Shown piece after piece: positions 43,701-52,504 of a stretch of 64,000 bases of DNA (positions within the stretch are counted from its first letter, which is position 1; the number at the start of each line of letters is the position of its first letter). The notes beneath the pieces were generated by a model that had not been told where the DNA came from, did no database searches, and was given only the letters and a program-made list of their open reading frames with translations. Location of the stretch: contig JACTVC010000012.1 in NCBI GenBank assembly GCA_018417955.1, positions 186,001 to 250,000 on the forward strand. The letters are read 5' to 3'. Both the position numbers and the translations under genes were made by a program. Source of the stretch: Laccaria trichodermophora (taxonomy: Eukaryota; Basidiomycota; Agaricomycetes; Agaricales; Hydnangiaceae).

Positions 43701-45552
43701 GTACGCTCCGAATTTGGAGATCATCCATAGAGCAGGACGCGTACATTCCAATGTAGATCCGCTTTCCCGTCTTCCGCGCGCTCCTCCATCCCACATTTCT
43801 CCTATGCTTAGTGATGAACCGAGTATCAAAGCTGACTCCACTCTCGCCGAGCAACAGGAGAGACAAGCGGAATCCGCGCCAGCTCGGACAGCTTTCCACG
43901 CTTGGACCATAGAGGACTGTCTAGAAGGCCGACGATCTGTCTGGACATCATCAGCCGAACAAGTAGAGGACGAGGGCGCCTTGGACGAATTAGAACCTAG
44001 CGGCGAATATTGGAATGCGACCAATCCAACGCCGAACTTGCACATCGCCATCAGTGATTCCTTCCTCGAGGATTGGGTCCAGGGCTATCAGACGGACCCA
44101 GCATTCCAATCAATATTGACGCATTTGGCAGACGACTCTACTGTTGGGGAAAGTAATAAACGCTTCATGAAGGACGAGAAGGGGTTAATCTACTTCCTTG
44201 ATCCTGAATATCAACCTCGGCTCTGCGTTCCCCGATCTCGACGAAATTTCGTCCTGAGGGAGGCACACGAGAGTCCATTGGAGTCTAGTCATGCTGGACC
44301 AGAGCGGCTATGGCAGCAATTGAGTCAGAAATTCTATTGGAAAAGAATGAAGACGGACATACTGGGATTCGTTGGCTCTTGTGACGTCTGTCAAAAGATA
44401 AAATTTTCCAACTTCAACAAATTTGGATTCCTCATTCCCAACCCGATTCCTTCACGGCCCTATCAGTCCATTTCCATGGATTTTATAGTGAATCTCCCTT
44501 GGTCAGATGAATTTAATGCGATTTTTGTCGTTGTGGATAGGCTTACCAAACACGCGAATTTCATTCCGACGACGACAGGCCTCACGGCGGAAGAGTTTGG
44601 AGAACTTTACGTCAAGCATATCGGTTGTCGCTTTGGACTTCCAGAAAGCATAGTGACCGATCGGGACCCGAGGTGGACCTCAGATTTCTGGAGAGGCATA
44701 GCAAAATGCTTGAAGACAAAGATGTCGCTCTCTTCGTCTCATCACCCACAGCACGACGGGCAGACGGAGATAGTGAACAAGCAATTAGCAACCATGTTGA
44801 GGGCCTATGTCAACGACGATCTGTCAGATTGGTCGCTGTGGCTTCACATCTTGGAATTCGCTTACAACAATGCGGTTCATGGCTCTACAGGGACCACCCC
44901 ATTTTTCTTGCTTTACGGATTTCATCCTAGAACCCCACTGGATTTTCTCAAACCCGGAAAAGGCGAGGCGACAAACTACTCACTGTCTCCTGAAGCGGTG
45001 ACTTTCCTAGAAACCTTGGCCATGCACAGGGATAGCACTAGACGGGCAATCGCTTTGGCTCAGGACAAGCAGGCTAAGCAATATAACAAGTCACGTCGAC
45101 CAGTCCCCGAATTCCGAAAAGGCTCACGGGTACTCATTAACCCACATTCCTTGGAATGGGTTGATTCGAAGGGCGCCGGCACCAAGCTGAAGCAGAGGTG
45201 GATCGGTCCTTTCGAAGTTATACAAAGAATCAATCCAAAAGTCTATCGTTTGAGGATGGGCGATCAATATCCAGGTCTTCCAGTTTTCAACATTGAACAT
45301 TTGAAGCCATACAGGGAGTCCGACGAGAAGTGGGGAGAACGCACTTCAATGTGTGAGTCTCGACGCGCCAAGCCAGCCTCGGAGGAATACAGCGTGGAAG
45401 CTATAGTCGGTCATCGGCGGAAGAAACGCGGGATGGAGTGGCTAGTCCGCTGGGAAGGCTATGGACCTCAGTTCGACACATGGGAGCCAACAGCTTCCCT
45501 GAAGAACGCGCCTCTTGTACTCAACGCGTACAAGAGGGCTCATGGATTATAA
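37627..45552 (+). CDS. Gag-Pol polyprotein of element 3 (2641 aa), intact
   Basis: Single uninterrupted ORF. Approximate residues: Ser/Thr/Pro-rich region 20-220; helical gag region 240-480; acidic, Arg-rich linker 560-690; capsid-like segment from 697 (LPRWDGNPNTAVQYF); CCHC knuckle CQACGSKNHWDKEC near 987; aspartic protease near 1205 (LDSCADVTLIS, with Cys where Gly is usual); reverse transcriptase from 1553 with YIDDIVVYS near 1729; RNase H from 1875 (YTDASDEALG, TDHSALQW); integrase HHCC 2215-2256; catalytic D near 2284 (MDFIVN), D near 2343 (VTDRDPRW) and E near 2379 (DGQTEIVN); chromodomain 2587-2640 (YSVEAIVGH, WLVRWEGYGPQFDTWEP). The first ATG lies within the LTR, so a later start (for example MSAGFETIMEGEE) is possible. 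No frameshift or stop separates gag and pol. Confidence 0.93.
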   Translation: MVFTRPPAHLSLVSESHSVSLTHGTPITKVDTVGTSDNLADYNNKKTRPGEEVLDSLSLTNTSSHITDQSITNRASSTSVPSYSFTRSSRSTRTTHGSRESSRSVSPAKPTSVPTPTSSTNTSITNRLGLQASNANRKKTLIPTPTPTQKSTKPTSPLSSFSLTASTSKPTTSTVTVTALPPVTSTSSKPTSRESTLETDTEVISPRPTMSAGFETIMEGEEPELPIGARGDSSSKNSPMIKILEEYTRETIDGGISTEAWVNLLATMPELNPDYVERIEDSNRSITKYRLIESFMASVNKTAIELQVFVERASGLLEERTRYFTVDPEDTLSSILRGTSSLPQLNVAWKTIQKRLELGHRTLQKYALQYQHSPQEEEELLLSPISTLPDLHNGLQDLMTADQKLRYLYQNFPHHHDQLTPQAESALNQSKSWMNILPLPDTLKSVLIPEGEYKEQKRNPHTSKGKQKEVRADAENESEVITDKIWLGADTPYRGPNKWFEGGRLKPRLTMSSTNAATKSTRVNQNVLFSIATPQIPTWANDSPSDSTKQKRPSLGLRDWPDRQPPPHMPSSNRGRSSIPSNSRQVTEPSRRPPDDDPPDDDGNDEDDDESDRGRLGRKNRRHSGRRPSNSGSSRRGRRGRESPSEPSDGDGSGSSSDSSDNESKSVVSNKEREKRKKTIPYGQIKPTIKTEIKQESLPRWDGNPNTAVQYFLKIQQLAALEGDLPEALGYWLWMNLEDGSDIKDWFSTLTFEEQSHMRSHYINYLRGIKDGYLGETWQSKINRVYEGQYFRQVGHEKELPKTFIIRRIMYTRMLTSATPGSTLEISLIMRKAPISWKTILVLSSIKSTKSLYTKVVDHEDALLDAWRRKVTSATTITVENLLPNLRKLGWEPPRSSESRMNQSRLPVDRRVLMTIAEDDKEVTNEELHNEDTCDTEEQHVETHDDMLREVYHVMQKRPRAPPPGGYLFSRNDHVTTKMGKLPPSACQACGSKNHWDKECPDWDVYKEQVFSSKRTAKSVEKDPQTEESDKLYQSAYGILLSQRLASSQIDFDRVKSDFESAVHSNVITAFSVEGAESGHKTRESREVSVEEVEDEFWAEYRAKPKAPGNVLLDEFDDDTSLEEPELWDRNVYTSEVVQDEHTDKKSGLDEPSIPLPPPPKEVKPIRMTKKRFYPAGESSVGVSVLSVKGWVGHLENSRTDLRLDSCADVTLISEEYYDSLKAKPSVQQGLRMKLWQLTDKNSSLRGFVRIPIFMLTDDGVTIESEAEAYVVPGMTVPILLGEDFQLTYELGVTRNVEEGPKIHFGRSAYKITARQVERTKDFDRLRQSAHLVGKFIRSKLHRRRKNKKHRQKVKFGVEGRVVRAMDDYKIRPHECKRIQVEGQLGEDKDWLVSKTLLSGADDSYFVVPNTLISASNPWVPVANPSDRPRYIRKGEVIGVLSDPAEYFDHVTNLADWERHCKHAEAIASIIQIQMKTDENYEWKEHPPDDTVRTETNEKSLDSEDVSESFGPKTAEMPDLTQIPSSRMKEFIDVGSLPDHLHDEAWRMLERRTKAFGFDGRLGHLKTKVHIRTQDGQVPISVPMYGSSPEKRRFMDVQIDTWFEQGVIEPSISPWSAPVVIAYRNGKPRFCVDYRKLNAVTTPDEFPIPRQSEILSSLSGAQVLSSLDALSGFTQLELDPEDVEKTAFRTHRGLFQFRRMPFGLRNGPSIFQRVMQGILAPYLWLFCLVYIDDIVVYSKSYEEHIHHLDLVLEAIEKAGITLSPKKCHLFYGSILLLGHKVSRLGLSTHLEKVKAIMELERPKKLSQLQTFLGMVVYFAAFIPYYASICSPLFRMLRKGKKWNWGAEEEHAFESAKRTLQESPVLGHPIEGLPYRLYTDASDEALGCALQQIQPITVKDLKGTRTYDRLKKQYDAGQPPPKLTTTMSAKISDSPTDDKWGDTFDSSVVHVERVIAYWSRTFKSAETRYSTTEREALAAKEGLVKFQPFIEGEKVLLVTDHSALQWARTYENSNRRLAAWGAVFSAYAPNLEIIHRAGRVHSNVDPLSRLPRAPPSHISPMLSDEPSIKADSTLAEQQERQAESAPARTAFHAWTIEDCLEGRRSVWTSSAEQVEDEGALDELEPSGEYWNATNPTPNLHIAISDSFLEDWVQGYQTDPAFQSILTHLADDSTVGESNKRFMKDEKGLIYFLDPEYQPRLCVPRSRRNFVLREAHESPLESSHAGPERLWQQLSQKFYWKRMKTDILGFVGSCDVCQKIKFSNFNKFGFLIPNPIPSRPYQSISMDFIVNLPWSDEFNAIFVVVDRLTKHANFIPTTTGLTAEEFGELYVKHIGCRFGLPESIVTDRDPRWTSDFWRGIAKCLKTKMSLSSSHHPQHDGQTEIVNKQLATMLRAYVNDDLSDWSLWLHILEFAYNNAVHGSTGTTPFFLLYGFHPRTPLDFLKPGKGEATNYSLSPEAVTFLETLAMHRDSTRRAIALAQDKQAKQYNKSRRPVPEFRKGSRVLINPHSLEWVDSKGAGTKLKQRWIGPFEVIQRINPKVYRLRMGDQYPGLPVFNIEHLKPYRESDEKWGERTSMCESRRAKPASEEYSVEAIVGHRRKKRGMEWLVRWEGYGPQFDTWEPTASLKNAPLVLNAYKRAHGL
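37715..37731 (+). other. Possible primer-binding site of element 3
   Basis: TGGACACTGTGGGAAC begins four bases after the LTR end. It starts with TGG, as primer-binding sites do, and its complement ends in CCA. It differs from the site shared by elements 1 and 2. The primer tRNA is not identified. Confidence 0.3.
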
Positions 45553-45640
45553 AGGATCTACAGGCCGAGGACGCCTGACGTTGTTGCTTTAAGGCCCTCA
45601 TCGTGTTTCGGCAATATTTATTATCGGTTGTATTTTTCTA

Positions 45641-48361
45641 ATGGCTTCGGTTATATCGGTTGACTTCTCTTCCTTTGTTTCGGACATTACCGACTTATCT
45701 TTTCTTGTTCTTTTGTTTGTTTTTTTTCTTTTCTTTCTTTCCCCTCGAGTGGACTGCGGGCGAGGACATCCTGCCTACGTTTCTTCGAGGGATCGGCAGC
45801 TATCGACGGATATCCGTCCGTGGCAGTCGATCATGGACGTTTTATTCACGGACGATTATGGCAACGTTCCCTCGATCGAGTTTCGGACGATCAGTCAGAC
45901 GGAATGGGTGGCTCTCAACACTCCGGCGGCGGTTATACCTATTGAAGCCATGGAACATAAGACACGGCCTCAGCTCGACAGCAGACCAAGAGGTCCGACA
46001 GGAGTATACCTGGAGATGGAGTGGGGACTGGACTTAGATTGGTACGATTGTAATGCTAGCTGGAGGCCCTATATTCCACTGAAATCTGAAGATCCCGCCG
46101 GACCGCCGATCAGTAGTAGCGGTACGGATTGGTTTTTCGACTTTGACGTGTCCATGCCATGGGACCAGCTGTCTACCGGCGTCTTTGTCATCCCAGAGAG
46201 CATGCGTTCAACAGTAGATGAAGACTTGCTGCAGTTATCCGGATGTGTCGATGAAATCGCTATCAACCACCCCTTCCCCTTTAATTCGTCTCGCCCCCCA
46301 CGCTACGACATGGGACTTCTGCTCCGCGCCTTCGACACGAGCCAGGAATTACAAGACGCCGGCTGCATCGCTAAGAGAACGGCTGTCGACTACTTGGGTT
46401 TCTTGTCGTGGTGGACCACTTCAATTTCGCAATGGGATGCGGAGCTGGATCATCACGTTGTCTCCTACCTCAACGACATTCAACTTCACCGCTTTCGCAA
46501 GCGAGGGGTCTTAATTGACTTGGAGCGGGATTGGCGTCACCTCAACATTGCCAATCTCATTCGGCATCGCGTACCCGTAGCCTACCCCTGGAATTCAGCG
46601 CTCCAGGCTTCACCACGATTCACAGCACTATCCCCAAAAGTGTTGCGGCTATACGACGATCATCGCCAGTTGGCACGGGGCGACGTTCATTCCTCGGAGC
46701 TCCGGGATTTGGATGACGAGATCTGCGCAATACTCAAATTCGACGACTTTCTACAGGATGTAACAAGCGATGGACGCCCAGACCCGAACGTCCGATTTGA
46801 CGACGATTGGCAGTACTACGTGGTCGATTTCCAAGGCTGGTCTCGCCGGTGTATTCCATTATGTGTCGCGGAGGAATACTACATCAGGTTCAGCTCCTAC
46901 ATTGGTCACGAGGGCGACAAAACCATCGTGCTGTTTCGTCGATGGGAACCATTGGATAACACAGTCGTCTCAGCGCAACCTGACGAGTCTATGACCGTCG
47001 ACGAAAGCACGAGCATGGTTAGAGGCTCTTGGGAGATCAGGGAACTGCACAGGTCCAAGCACGCACCGGGAAAGGGTGATCGTTTCGATCAAGACGGACG
47101 CCCTTCTTCCCTCAGTTCTCCCCCACGTCAATCCCGACAACAACGAATGCGCTCACGGACTAATGGCCCTTCTAACAGTCGTCATTGGTTGGCCCAGATG
47201 TCAAGCGCAGAGGCCCAGTCAGAGAGCAGCAGTCAATCGGAGTTTAGGTCCTCCCCTCGTCAGTCATCAAATGGAGTGAGGAGCAGCACACCTTCGGGTT
47301 CGAATTCGCGGCGCACCGACAGAACTCGCTCAGCATCCCCCAGAGCTTACGCTTATCAACATCGTCGGAGGACCTCGCCTTCAATCCAGCGACGAGCAAT
47401 AGAGGATTTACGCGAAGCAGGAGTGGTTCTCACTCACGCAGAATCCGTATGGACCATGCCACCTGGGTTGGAATGGAATGTCACCTTCTCCCAGGAAAGT
47501 GTAGTTCTCTTCCCGGATAGTAAGACACTTACGCGATTGAGGTACTGGGCAGTCACCGACGCAGAGATTACACACATGCGTCATCTTCTCGAACTCGCAA
47601 TCGCTCGTAACATGCGCTTCGTAATGGCCACCAAGTTCAGCGACTTGAAAGCGTTCAAACCTCCTTTAACCTCAGATCTCGCGGAACTCACCAAACGGAC
47701 GTACGAGGCGGGATTCCAGGAGGAGCACCTCAAAGATATCAATGGGGGAGCTGCTTTTCGGGACCACTACATGGGAAAATTGGCAGACATCCTTCGTCGC
47801 CCACATGCTCGAGCTCTCATTAGCATGGGCGGACCTACGGCTTGGATCGCTAAGCGGTATGGTGGGTCAGCAATAGTCCAGAGGTTCATGGACGGTCCGT
47901 CGACCCAGGTTACGATCCATCATCGAGGAGCAGTGACATCCTCCCCTCTGTTTGATGATCCTCTGTTTCACGATCAGATATCCGCACAGGAGGAGAATCT
48001 TGTTCATGGATTCGTACCAGCAGAGAACCCGGAACATCATAGATGGCTTTTCCCAACAATGGAGATTATGGAGGATTTCTGCCATCATTGGAGCGGCGAA
48101 TGGACTGCCGGCTGCGATTCCATCTTCCACCTCATTGCTAAGTCACTCGAGAAAGGAACCGCAAAGCCTCTGACGCGCAAGGGCTGGAAGTCTTACTTGC
48201 ATAGCACAAATCATGGCGTCCGTCGTCCCCCCATGCTCATTACGCCAGTACACTTCTCCAAGGTGGATGAACTCTTGCTCTCATTTCCGGATTCCTGGCA
48301 CGGCAAGCGTATCGCTGACATCGTCATCCCTGCTCATTTTGATTCCTTAAGTGGAAATTAG
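45641..48361 (+). CDS. Extra ORF of element 3 in the envelope position (906 aa), function unknown
   Basis: Starts 88 bp after the gag-pol stop and ends 8 bp before the 3' LTR. Residues about 20-36 form a strongly hydrophobic stretch (LSFLVLLFVFFLFFLSP), which could be a signal or membrane segment if the first ATG is used; a later ATG (MDVLFTDDYGN, about residue 65) would remove it. Residues about 60-480 look globular, with many Trp, Asp and Arg. Residues about 485-585 are Ser/Arg-rich. The C-terminal 300 residues look globular again (LPGLEWNVTF-like start, HHWSGEWTAGCDSIFHLIAKS). I recognise no domain and see no fusion peptide or furin-type pattern, so calling it an envelope protein would be unsupported. 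Confidence 0.75.
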   Translation: MASVISVDFSSFVSDITDLSFLVLLFVFFLFFLSPRVDCGRGHPAYVSSRDRQLSTDIRPWQSIMDVLFTDDYGNVPSIEFRTISQTEWVALNTPAAVIPIEAMEHKTRPQLDSRPRGPTGVYLEMEWGLDLDWYDCNASWRPYIPLKSEDPAGPPISSSGTDWFFDFDVSMPWDQLSTGVFVIPESMRSTVDEDLLQLSGCVDEIAINHPFPFNSSRPPRYDMGLLLRAFDTSQELQDAGCIAKRTAVDYLGFLSWWTTSISQWDAELDHHVVSYLNDIQLHRFRKRGVLIDLERDWRHLNIANLIRHRVPVAYPWNSALQASPRFTALSPKVLRLYDDHRQLARGDVHSSELRDLDDEICAILKFDDFLQDVTSDGRPDPNVRFDDDWQYYVVDFQGWSRRCIPLCVAEEYYIRFSSYIGHEGDKTIVLFRRWEPLDNTVVSAQPDESMTVDESTSMVRGSWEIRELHRSKHAPGKGDRFDQDGRPSSLSSPPRQSRQQRMRSRTNGPSNSRHWLAQMSSAEAQSESSSQSEFRSSPRQSSNGVRSSTPSGSNSRRTDRTRSASPRAYAYQHRRRTSPSIQRRAIEDLREAGVVLTHAESVWTMPPGLEWNVTFSQESVVLFPDSKTLTRLRYWAVTDAEITHMRHLLELAIARNMRFVMATKFSDLKAFKPPLTSDLAELTKRTYEAGFQEEHLKDINGGAAFRDHYMGKLADILRRPHARALISMGGPTAWIAKRYGGSAIVQRFMDGPSTQVTIHHRGAVTSSPLFDDPLFHDQISAQEENLVHGFVPAENPEHHRWLFPTMEIMEDFCHHWSGEWTAGCDSIFHLIAKSLEKGTAKPLTRKGWKSYLHSTNHGVRRPPMLITPVHFSKVDELLLSFPDSWHGKRIADIVIPAHFDSLSGN

Positions 48362-48369
48362 GGGGGCTT
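48350..48369 (+). other. Polypurine tract of element 3
   Basis: AGTGGAAATTAGGGGGGCTT lies directly before the TG of the 3' LTR, the usual place of the plus-strand primer. Confidence 0.75.
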
Positions 48370-48907
48370 TGTGGCGAGTGTCCTGCATTCTATATAATTT
48401 CCACTTCATGAACTTCTGCACGTACGTTATGACGCTTTATCTTCGTTACTACATGTTTTGGCACTTGCTTACGCAAGCACACGATTCAACTCGTATTACA
48501 TACTTTTAGTCACATGATGTAACTCATCTTTTTTCTATTCTTCAACCACCACTACGTATACCCTGCGTCTGAATAGCGTCGTATCGCATTCTTCCTAGAA
48601 GTATAGTAAGTGTTTGAGTTTAGTATAAGGTCACTGAATACTCTCTCAGAGGTGTTCGGTCGCTATACACTGACTTTTACTTACTCTCCCATCTACTGCT
48701 TTCTCGAGGATTTCCTGAGAAAGTGCAGAGATCGTGCAACGGATATCCGTAGCGTCAACGATCTCCGCTTAGTATTTGCGAGATTAGACCAAGCCTTACG
48801 GCTGATCGCACACCATTGTAATATTGGTGTTTACACGTCCGCCAGCTCACTTGTCGTTGGTATCAGAATCCCACTCAGTTTCGCTAACTCACGGAACACC
48901 TATTACA
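48370..48907 (+). repeat. 3' LTR of element 3
   Basis: Same 538 bp as 37173-37710; followed by the target duplication GAAAT at 48908-48912. Confidence 0.95.
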
Positions 48908-49072
48908 GAAATATGCATCATCAGAGAAGTAGGAGTGTAAGAGTAGGTAAAGAGCGAAAGAGGATCTATGTATACCATTCACCGACGTGAAGCTGACATC
49001 TAGGTATGCAGGAATGTAAATGCCAGCTGAAAATTCAAAGACGACGCTGCTCACCATGACACTCAACAGCAT

Positions 49073-49521
49073 CTAATCCAACCTCTTACCACGCTTGGTG
49101 GACCCAAGTTGATCCCTAAGCTTCAACTTGCCGGCATCAACTTGGCGAGCAATGTTCTGACAGGGAGATCGAGGAAGAGCAGCACAACGAACATTCGAGC
49201 AGATGGCCTTTGAAGGGCAGTGTCCATCGTCGTGATCAAAGGTCACTGCACCTGTGGTTTTGTTGAATTTGCGTAAGCAATGTCATTTATAATTCAATGG
49301 AGTATACCACAAACCTTGCTGTACTTGCAGAGGCCTCCTCCTTTGTAGTGGCAGTTGATGGGGTTGTCAGATTCGCTATCCACATTAAGATTGTGGTTAG
49401 TGGTGTCCTTGAGTGGGCATGAGTAATGGCAAGGAATGTTGGATGGTCCAGTACAAGCAACCAGTGCAGATGTGAGCATAGTGCTGATAAGGACCATGAA
49501 GATCACGAGGAAGGAGCACAT
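49073..49521 (-). CDS. Small secreted Cys-containing protein A
   Basis: Exon 1 (49521 to about 49308) encodes a signal peptide (FLVIFMVLISTMLTSALVAC) and INCHYKGGGLCKYSK. Exon 2 (from about 49251) encodes TFDHDDGHCPSKAICSNVRC and ends TAG at 49073. The pattern C-Y...C-Y...G...CP-A is shared with protein B at 52 kb and is common among small secreted proteins of basidiomycetes. The splice is not certain: the strong GTTTGT donor gives a frame error, while GTGGTA two codons later joins in frame. A TATA-like TATATAAAC lies about 90 bp upstream. It is secreted by prediction, with function unknown. Confidence 0.6.
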
Positions 49522-50930
49522 GATTGGCCAAGGTAGGAAGAATGAAAGATCGACTGGGGAGTAGTTGTAGGAATAGAGTCACTGAATAGATGGATGAGCT
49601 GGGCTCGTTTATATAGGTAATTACTGCAACCCTGCCTCAGGTCCCAAACATTCCAGATCATTGAACAGAAACAATTGACCCTTTCGACCCTTCACAGCGA
49701 GAGGCTGGGCCAAAAAATAAATAAATTCAGAATCGAATCATGACGCACTGAGACCAATTCAAACTGTTTTCCATTCTGACAGATTCCAACTCTTCCAATT
49801 AAGCAACCCTGAGGCCTGAATGCCATGGAGGCATGTGATTAATGGCAACCCCAAGCAATGTGAATGCTGCGAGCGCTTGCCACAGCTCCCCAACTCCCAA
49901 ACCAAGGATTTTAGTGGGGCAAATTAACTGGCTTGCACACATGTACAGTGCAACACACTTGCTGTTGAAAGTAGACTAGAATATCCTCAGCCGGATGATA
50001 GAACGACTAGCATTAGTACTGTACCTAGAATATCCTATGAAAGATATGTGGGTAAGTACTAATGGTGTAAGAATGGCAGGGCACAATACTCACCTCAGCC
50101 AGATGATAGAACAACTGAGGAAAGTAATATGCCCTTGTACAGTACTTATAGTAGTGGGTTACATAATGTTCGATCACGATCACGCTGCAGCGCTCAATGG
50201 TTCAACATAAGCTACACATAGCTTAGTGGTATTCAACATAAAGTAAACCTGACCCAGTGGTTGGTGAATAACCCCCTGGGCGCCCATGCCTGGCATTGGC
50301 AGGAACTCCACAGCAGGATTTTGATTTCTGACCAACTCAATTCTTCCATTCACCAAATACACAAATACACTGATATATATTATTTTGTCATTGATACCTC
50401 ACTATGCTGTTTAGTGTGCACAAGTATAATACATTGATGTGCATCCTTTGTCGCCCTGTGTATCTTCCTCAGCCTCCACGTATTTTTTTCATCCCATGTA
50501 AGGCAACTCTCATGAGATCGGGCAGTGCCAACTGTGAAATTTAATATTTCTTCTAATATTCAATTTATATTTGTTCAAGCTGTTTGGACATAATTTTTTC
50601 AGCCCTAACCCTAATTTCCTTCTCTATATTTTTTTTACTTTCTTTTGCACATTTCATGTATGTATTCATGTATTTTATTACTGACCCATGTCCCAAAAAT
50701 AGAAAATTGTTCTGTAAGATATACAGAATAAAAAACCTGTGGAGGAAGATAAAAAACAAATGATGACTTGATCAACAACTATTCGACAATCTTCAGCAGG
50801 ATTAGCAGAGACAGTAGATTGCTGATCTAGACATATTAAATTTCTCATATTGGGCAAAGTTGGTGGATTTTATGATTCAACAAATTTATCAAGTTAGTTT
50901 TGAAACTTTAACTCGTGAGAAATCGCTATA
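49522..50930. other. Intergenic region without a supported gene
   Basis: AT-rich spacer. Two imperfect direct copies of CTCAGCCGGATGATAGAACG occur near 49987 and 50094, and a few short ORFs lack intron or domain support. It contains the promoter of protein A (TATA-like site at 49608-49616). Confidence 0.6.
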
Positions 50931-50935
50931 GCTTG

Positions 50936-51055
50936 GCGGGAGCTCCACGGCAGGTATAGGTGGGAGAGAAATGGAGGCAAATGTAACCCTACCCTAGGGC
51001 TTATCACGAGAACTTCGAATTACAGAAGCGAATCCTACCGTGGAGCTCCCACCAA
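50936..51055. mobile_element. Short palindromic MITE-like element
   Basis: GGCGGGAGCTCCACGGCAGG at the left and the inverse CCTACCGTGGAGCTCCCACC at the right (two changes) enclose about 80 bp. No target duplication is clear. It may equally be a transcribed hairpin. Confidence 0.5.
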
Positions 51056-51960
51056 CCTTACATCCCCGCGTACCTCCTTCTTCTACTCTCCGCCCTCATT
51101 TTTTTTCATTTTACCAGGGCGTTCCGTGTTGGGGAAGTAATTACTAATCCCTGTGACAACGTGGACGAAATTTTTGGTAAGACTCAGAAAGAAAATGGAT
51201 TAAGTACTTGGCTATGACTATCAAGTAGAATTAAGGCACGAACTCGAGTCGAGATGTCAAATCTACTGCATACATATCCAATACATACATATCTGTTACC
51301 CGAAAAGTGAACAAGAACTTCGAAATATTGGGAGGCAGAGAGCCTCCTCTTCGCGTGTGGGCAAGAGGGTGTACCTTTTGGCGCATAGCTTGCGCGTGGC
51401 GGAGTTTGGGCGTCATACGATGGAGGACGCGCGTCACACGCAGCCGGAATTTCCTTGTTTGGTTTACATCAAGATGCCAAACGTCCCGTTACGACTGCGT
51501 TACCAACAATCAATGTCAACCAAATGTAAACGATGAATTTAACGATATTCGACTCCTCATCAACTCCTCATCGCCGCCCATGCTAATACCGACGGGCTCG
51601 ACAGTTATGAATAGGCAAATCCGGCTCTCCAGGCGTCATATGTAGGTCCAGCGCACTCAGGCTGGAGGCTGTATGAGATTGTGGACATAAGTATTAACGT
51701 GTAGGTGGTTACTACTGAGGGGGTATATTCGGCAGTACGTATCTTACCAGTTTAGAGTGACGTGAATGGCTGATATCAGGGCTTAGAAAACCGTCGAGCT
51801 TCGAAAAGCACTAAGCAATGAGCATTTCGTCTCAGCCTAACTCCAAACCTGTTCGTTCAGCGTCAGCCACACTCGCGTATAAAGATGTTTTTTTCGACCC
51901 AAGTTGAATCATAAGTCCTTCACACTATTCTTTCTTCACGACCAACCAACCTTTCGACCA

Positions 51961-52504
51961 ATGGCTTTCTCCATCCTCACGCTCGTCCTCGTCGCATCTA
52001 CCCTCCGACACACGGTACTCGTCTCCGCCAACACCGACCTCGCCCATGCCGGTCGATCTAGGAGATTATCACGTCCCATGAACCAACCCAATTATATCGT
52101 GAAGGGTCCCCCTACCCGCTCCTGCCCTCCTGTCGACAAAGAAGGCTACAGTCTGGACTTCCACTCCGAGGACACCAAACCAATGCGATGCGTGTACAAA
52201 AGTCCAATCGACGACGAGAAGGAGGCGTATTGTTTATATGACAAGGTCGGTTACTTACAAGACACACCTTCGACGACTACTTACTCGCCTTTTTTAAATG
52301 CAGGATTCGGGTGCCCTGACACTGGACCATCACGATGACAAATGCCCCGCCGCCGCCGCCGTTAGGCCTCGCTACTTGAACAAGCCGGACCGTCGTCGCA
52401 GCCGCATTCCTATTCCGCATTCGCCGCGACACCCGTCGGCCGTCTGCGCCTCGTGTGATGGGATGAAGCTGAGGCAAGCGCTTGGGGAAAGAAAGCATGC
52501 ATGA
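51961..52504 (+). CDS. Small secreted Cys-containing protein B (161 aa)
   Basis: Exon 1 51961-52245, intron of 58 bp (GTCGGT to GCAG), exon 2 52304-52504, in phase 0. The signal peptide is MAFSILTLVLVASTLRHTVLVSA, and this ATG is preferred to one at 51904 for that reason. The mature part has MRCVYKSP...AYCLYDK and GALTLDHHDDKCPAAA, the same layout as protein A. The basic C-terminus (KPDRRRSRIPIP) is longer than in A. A TATAAA-type box lies about 80 bp upstream. It is a predicted extracellular protein of unknown role, possibly effector-like. Confidence 0.7.

Larger units (their letters stand above)
37173..48907 (+). mobile_element. Complete Ty3/Gypsy chromovirus (element 3), 11735 bp
   Basis: 538-bp LTRs at 37173-37710 and 48370-48907 begin TGTGG and end TTACA, with no difference seen between them. 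A perfect 5-bp target duplication GAAAT flanks the element (37168-37172 and 48908-48912). Inside are a 2641-codon gag-pol ORF and a 906-codon ORF in the envelope position, then a purine-rich tract before the 3' LTR. Matching LTRs and an intact frame indicate recent insertion and possible activity. Confidence 0.96.

Noticed and set aside
47867..48130. 87-codon minus-strand ORF
   Set aside because: Lies inside the 906-codon ORF of element 3, opposite strand, no motif.
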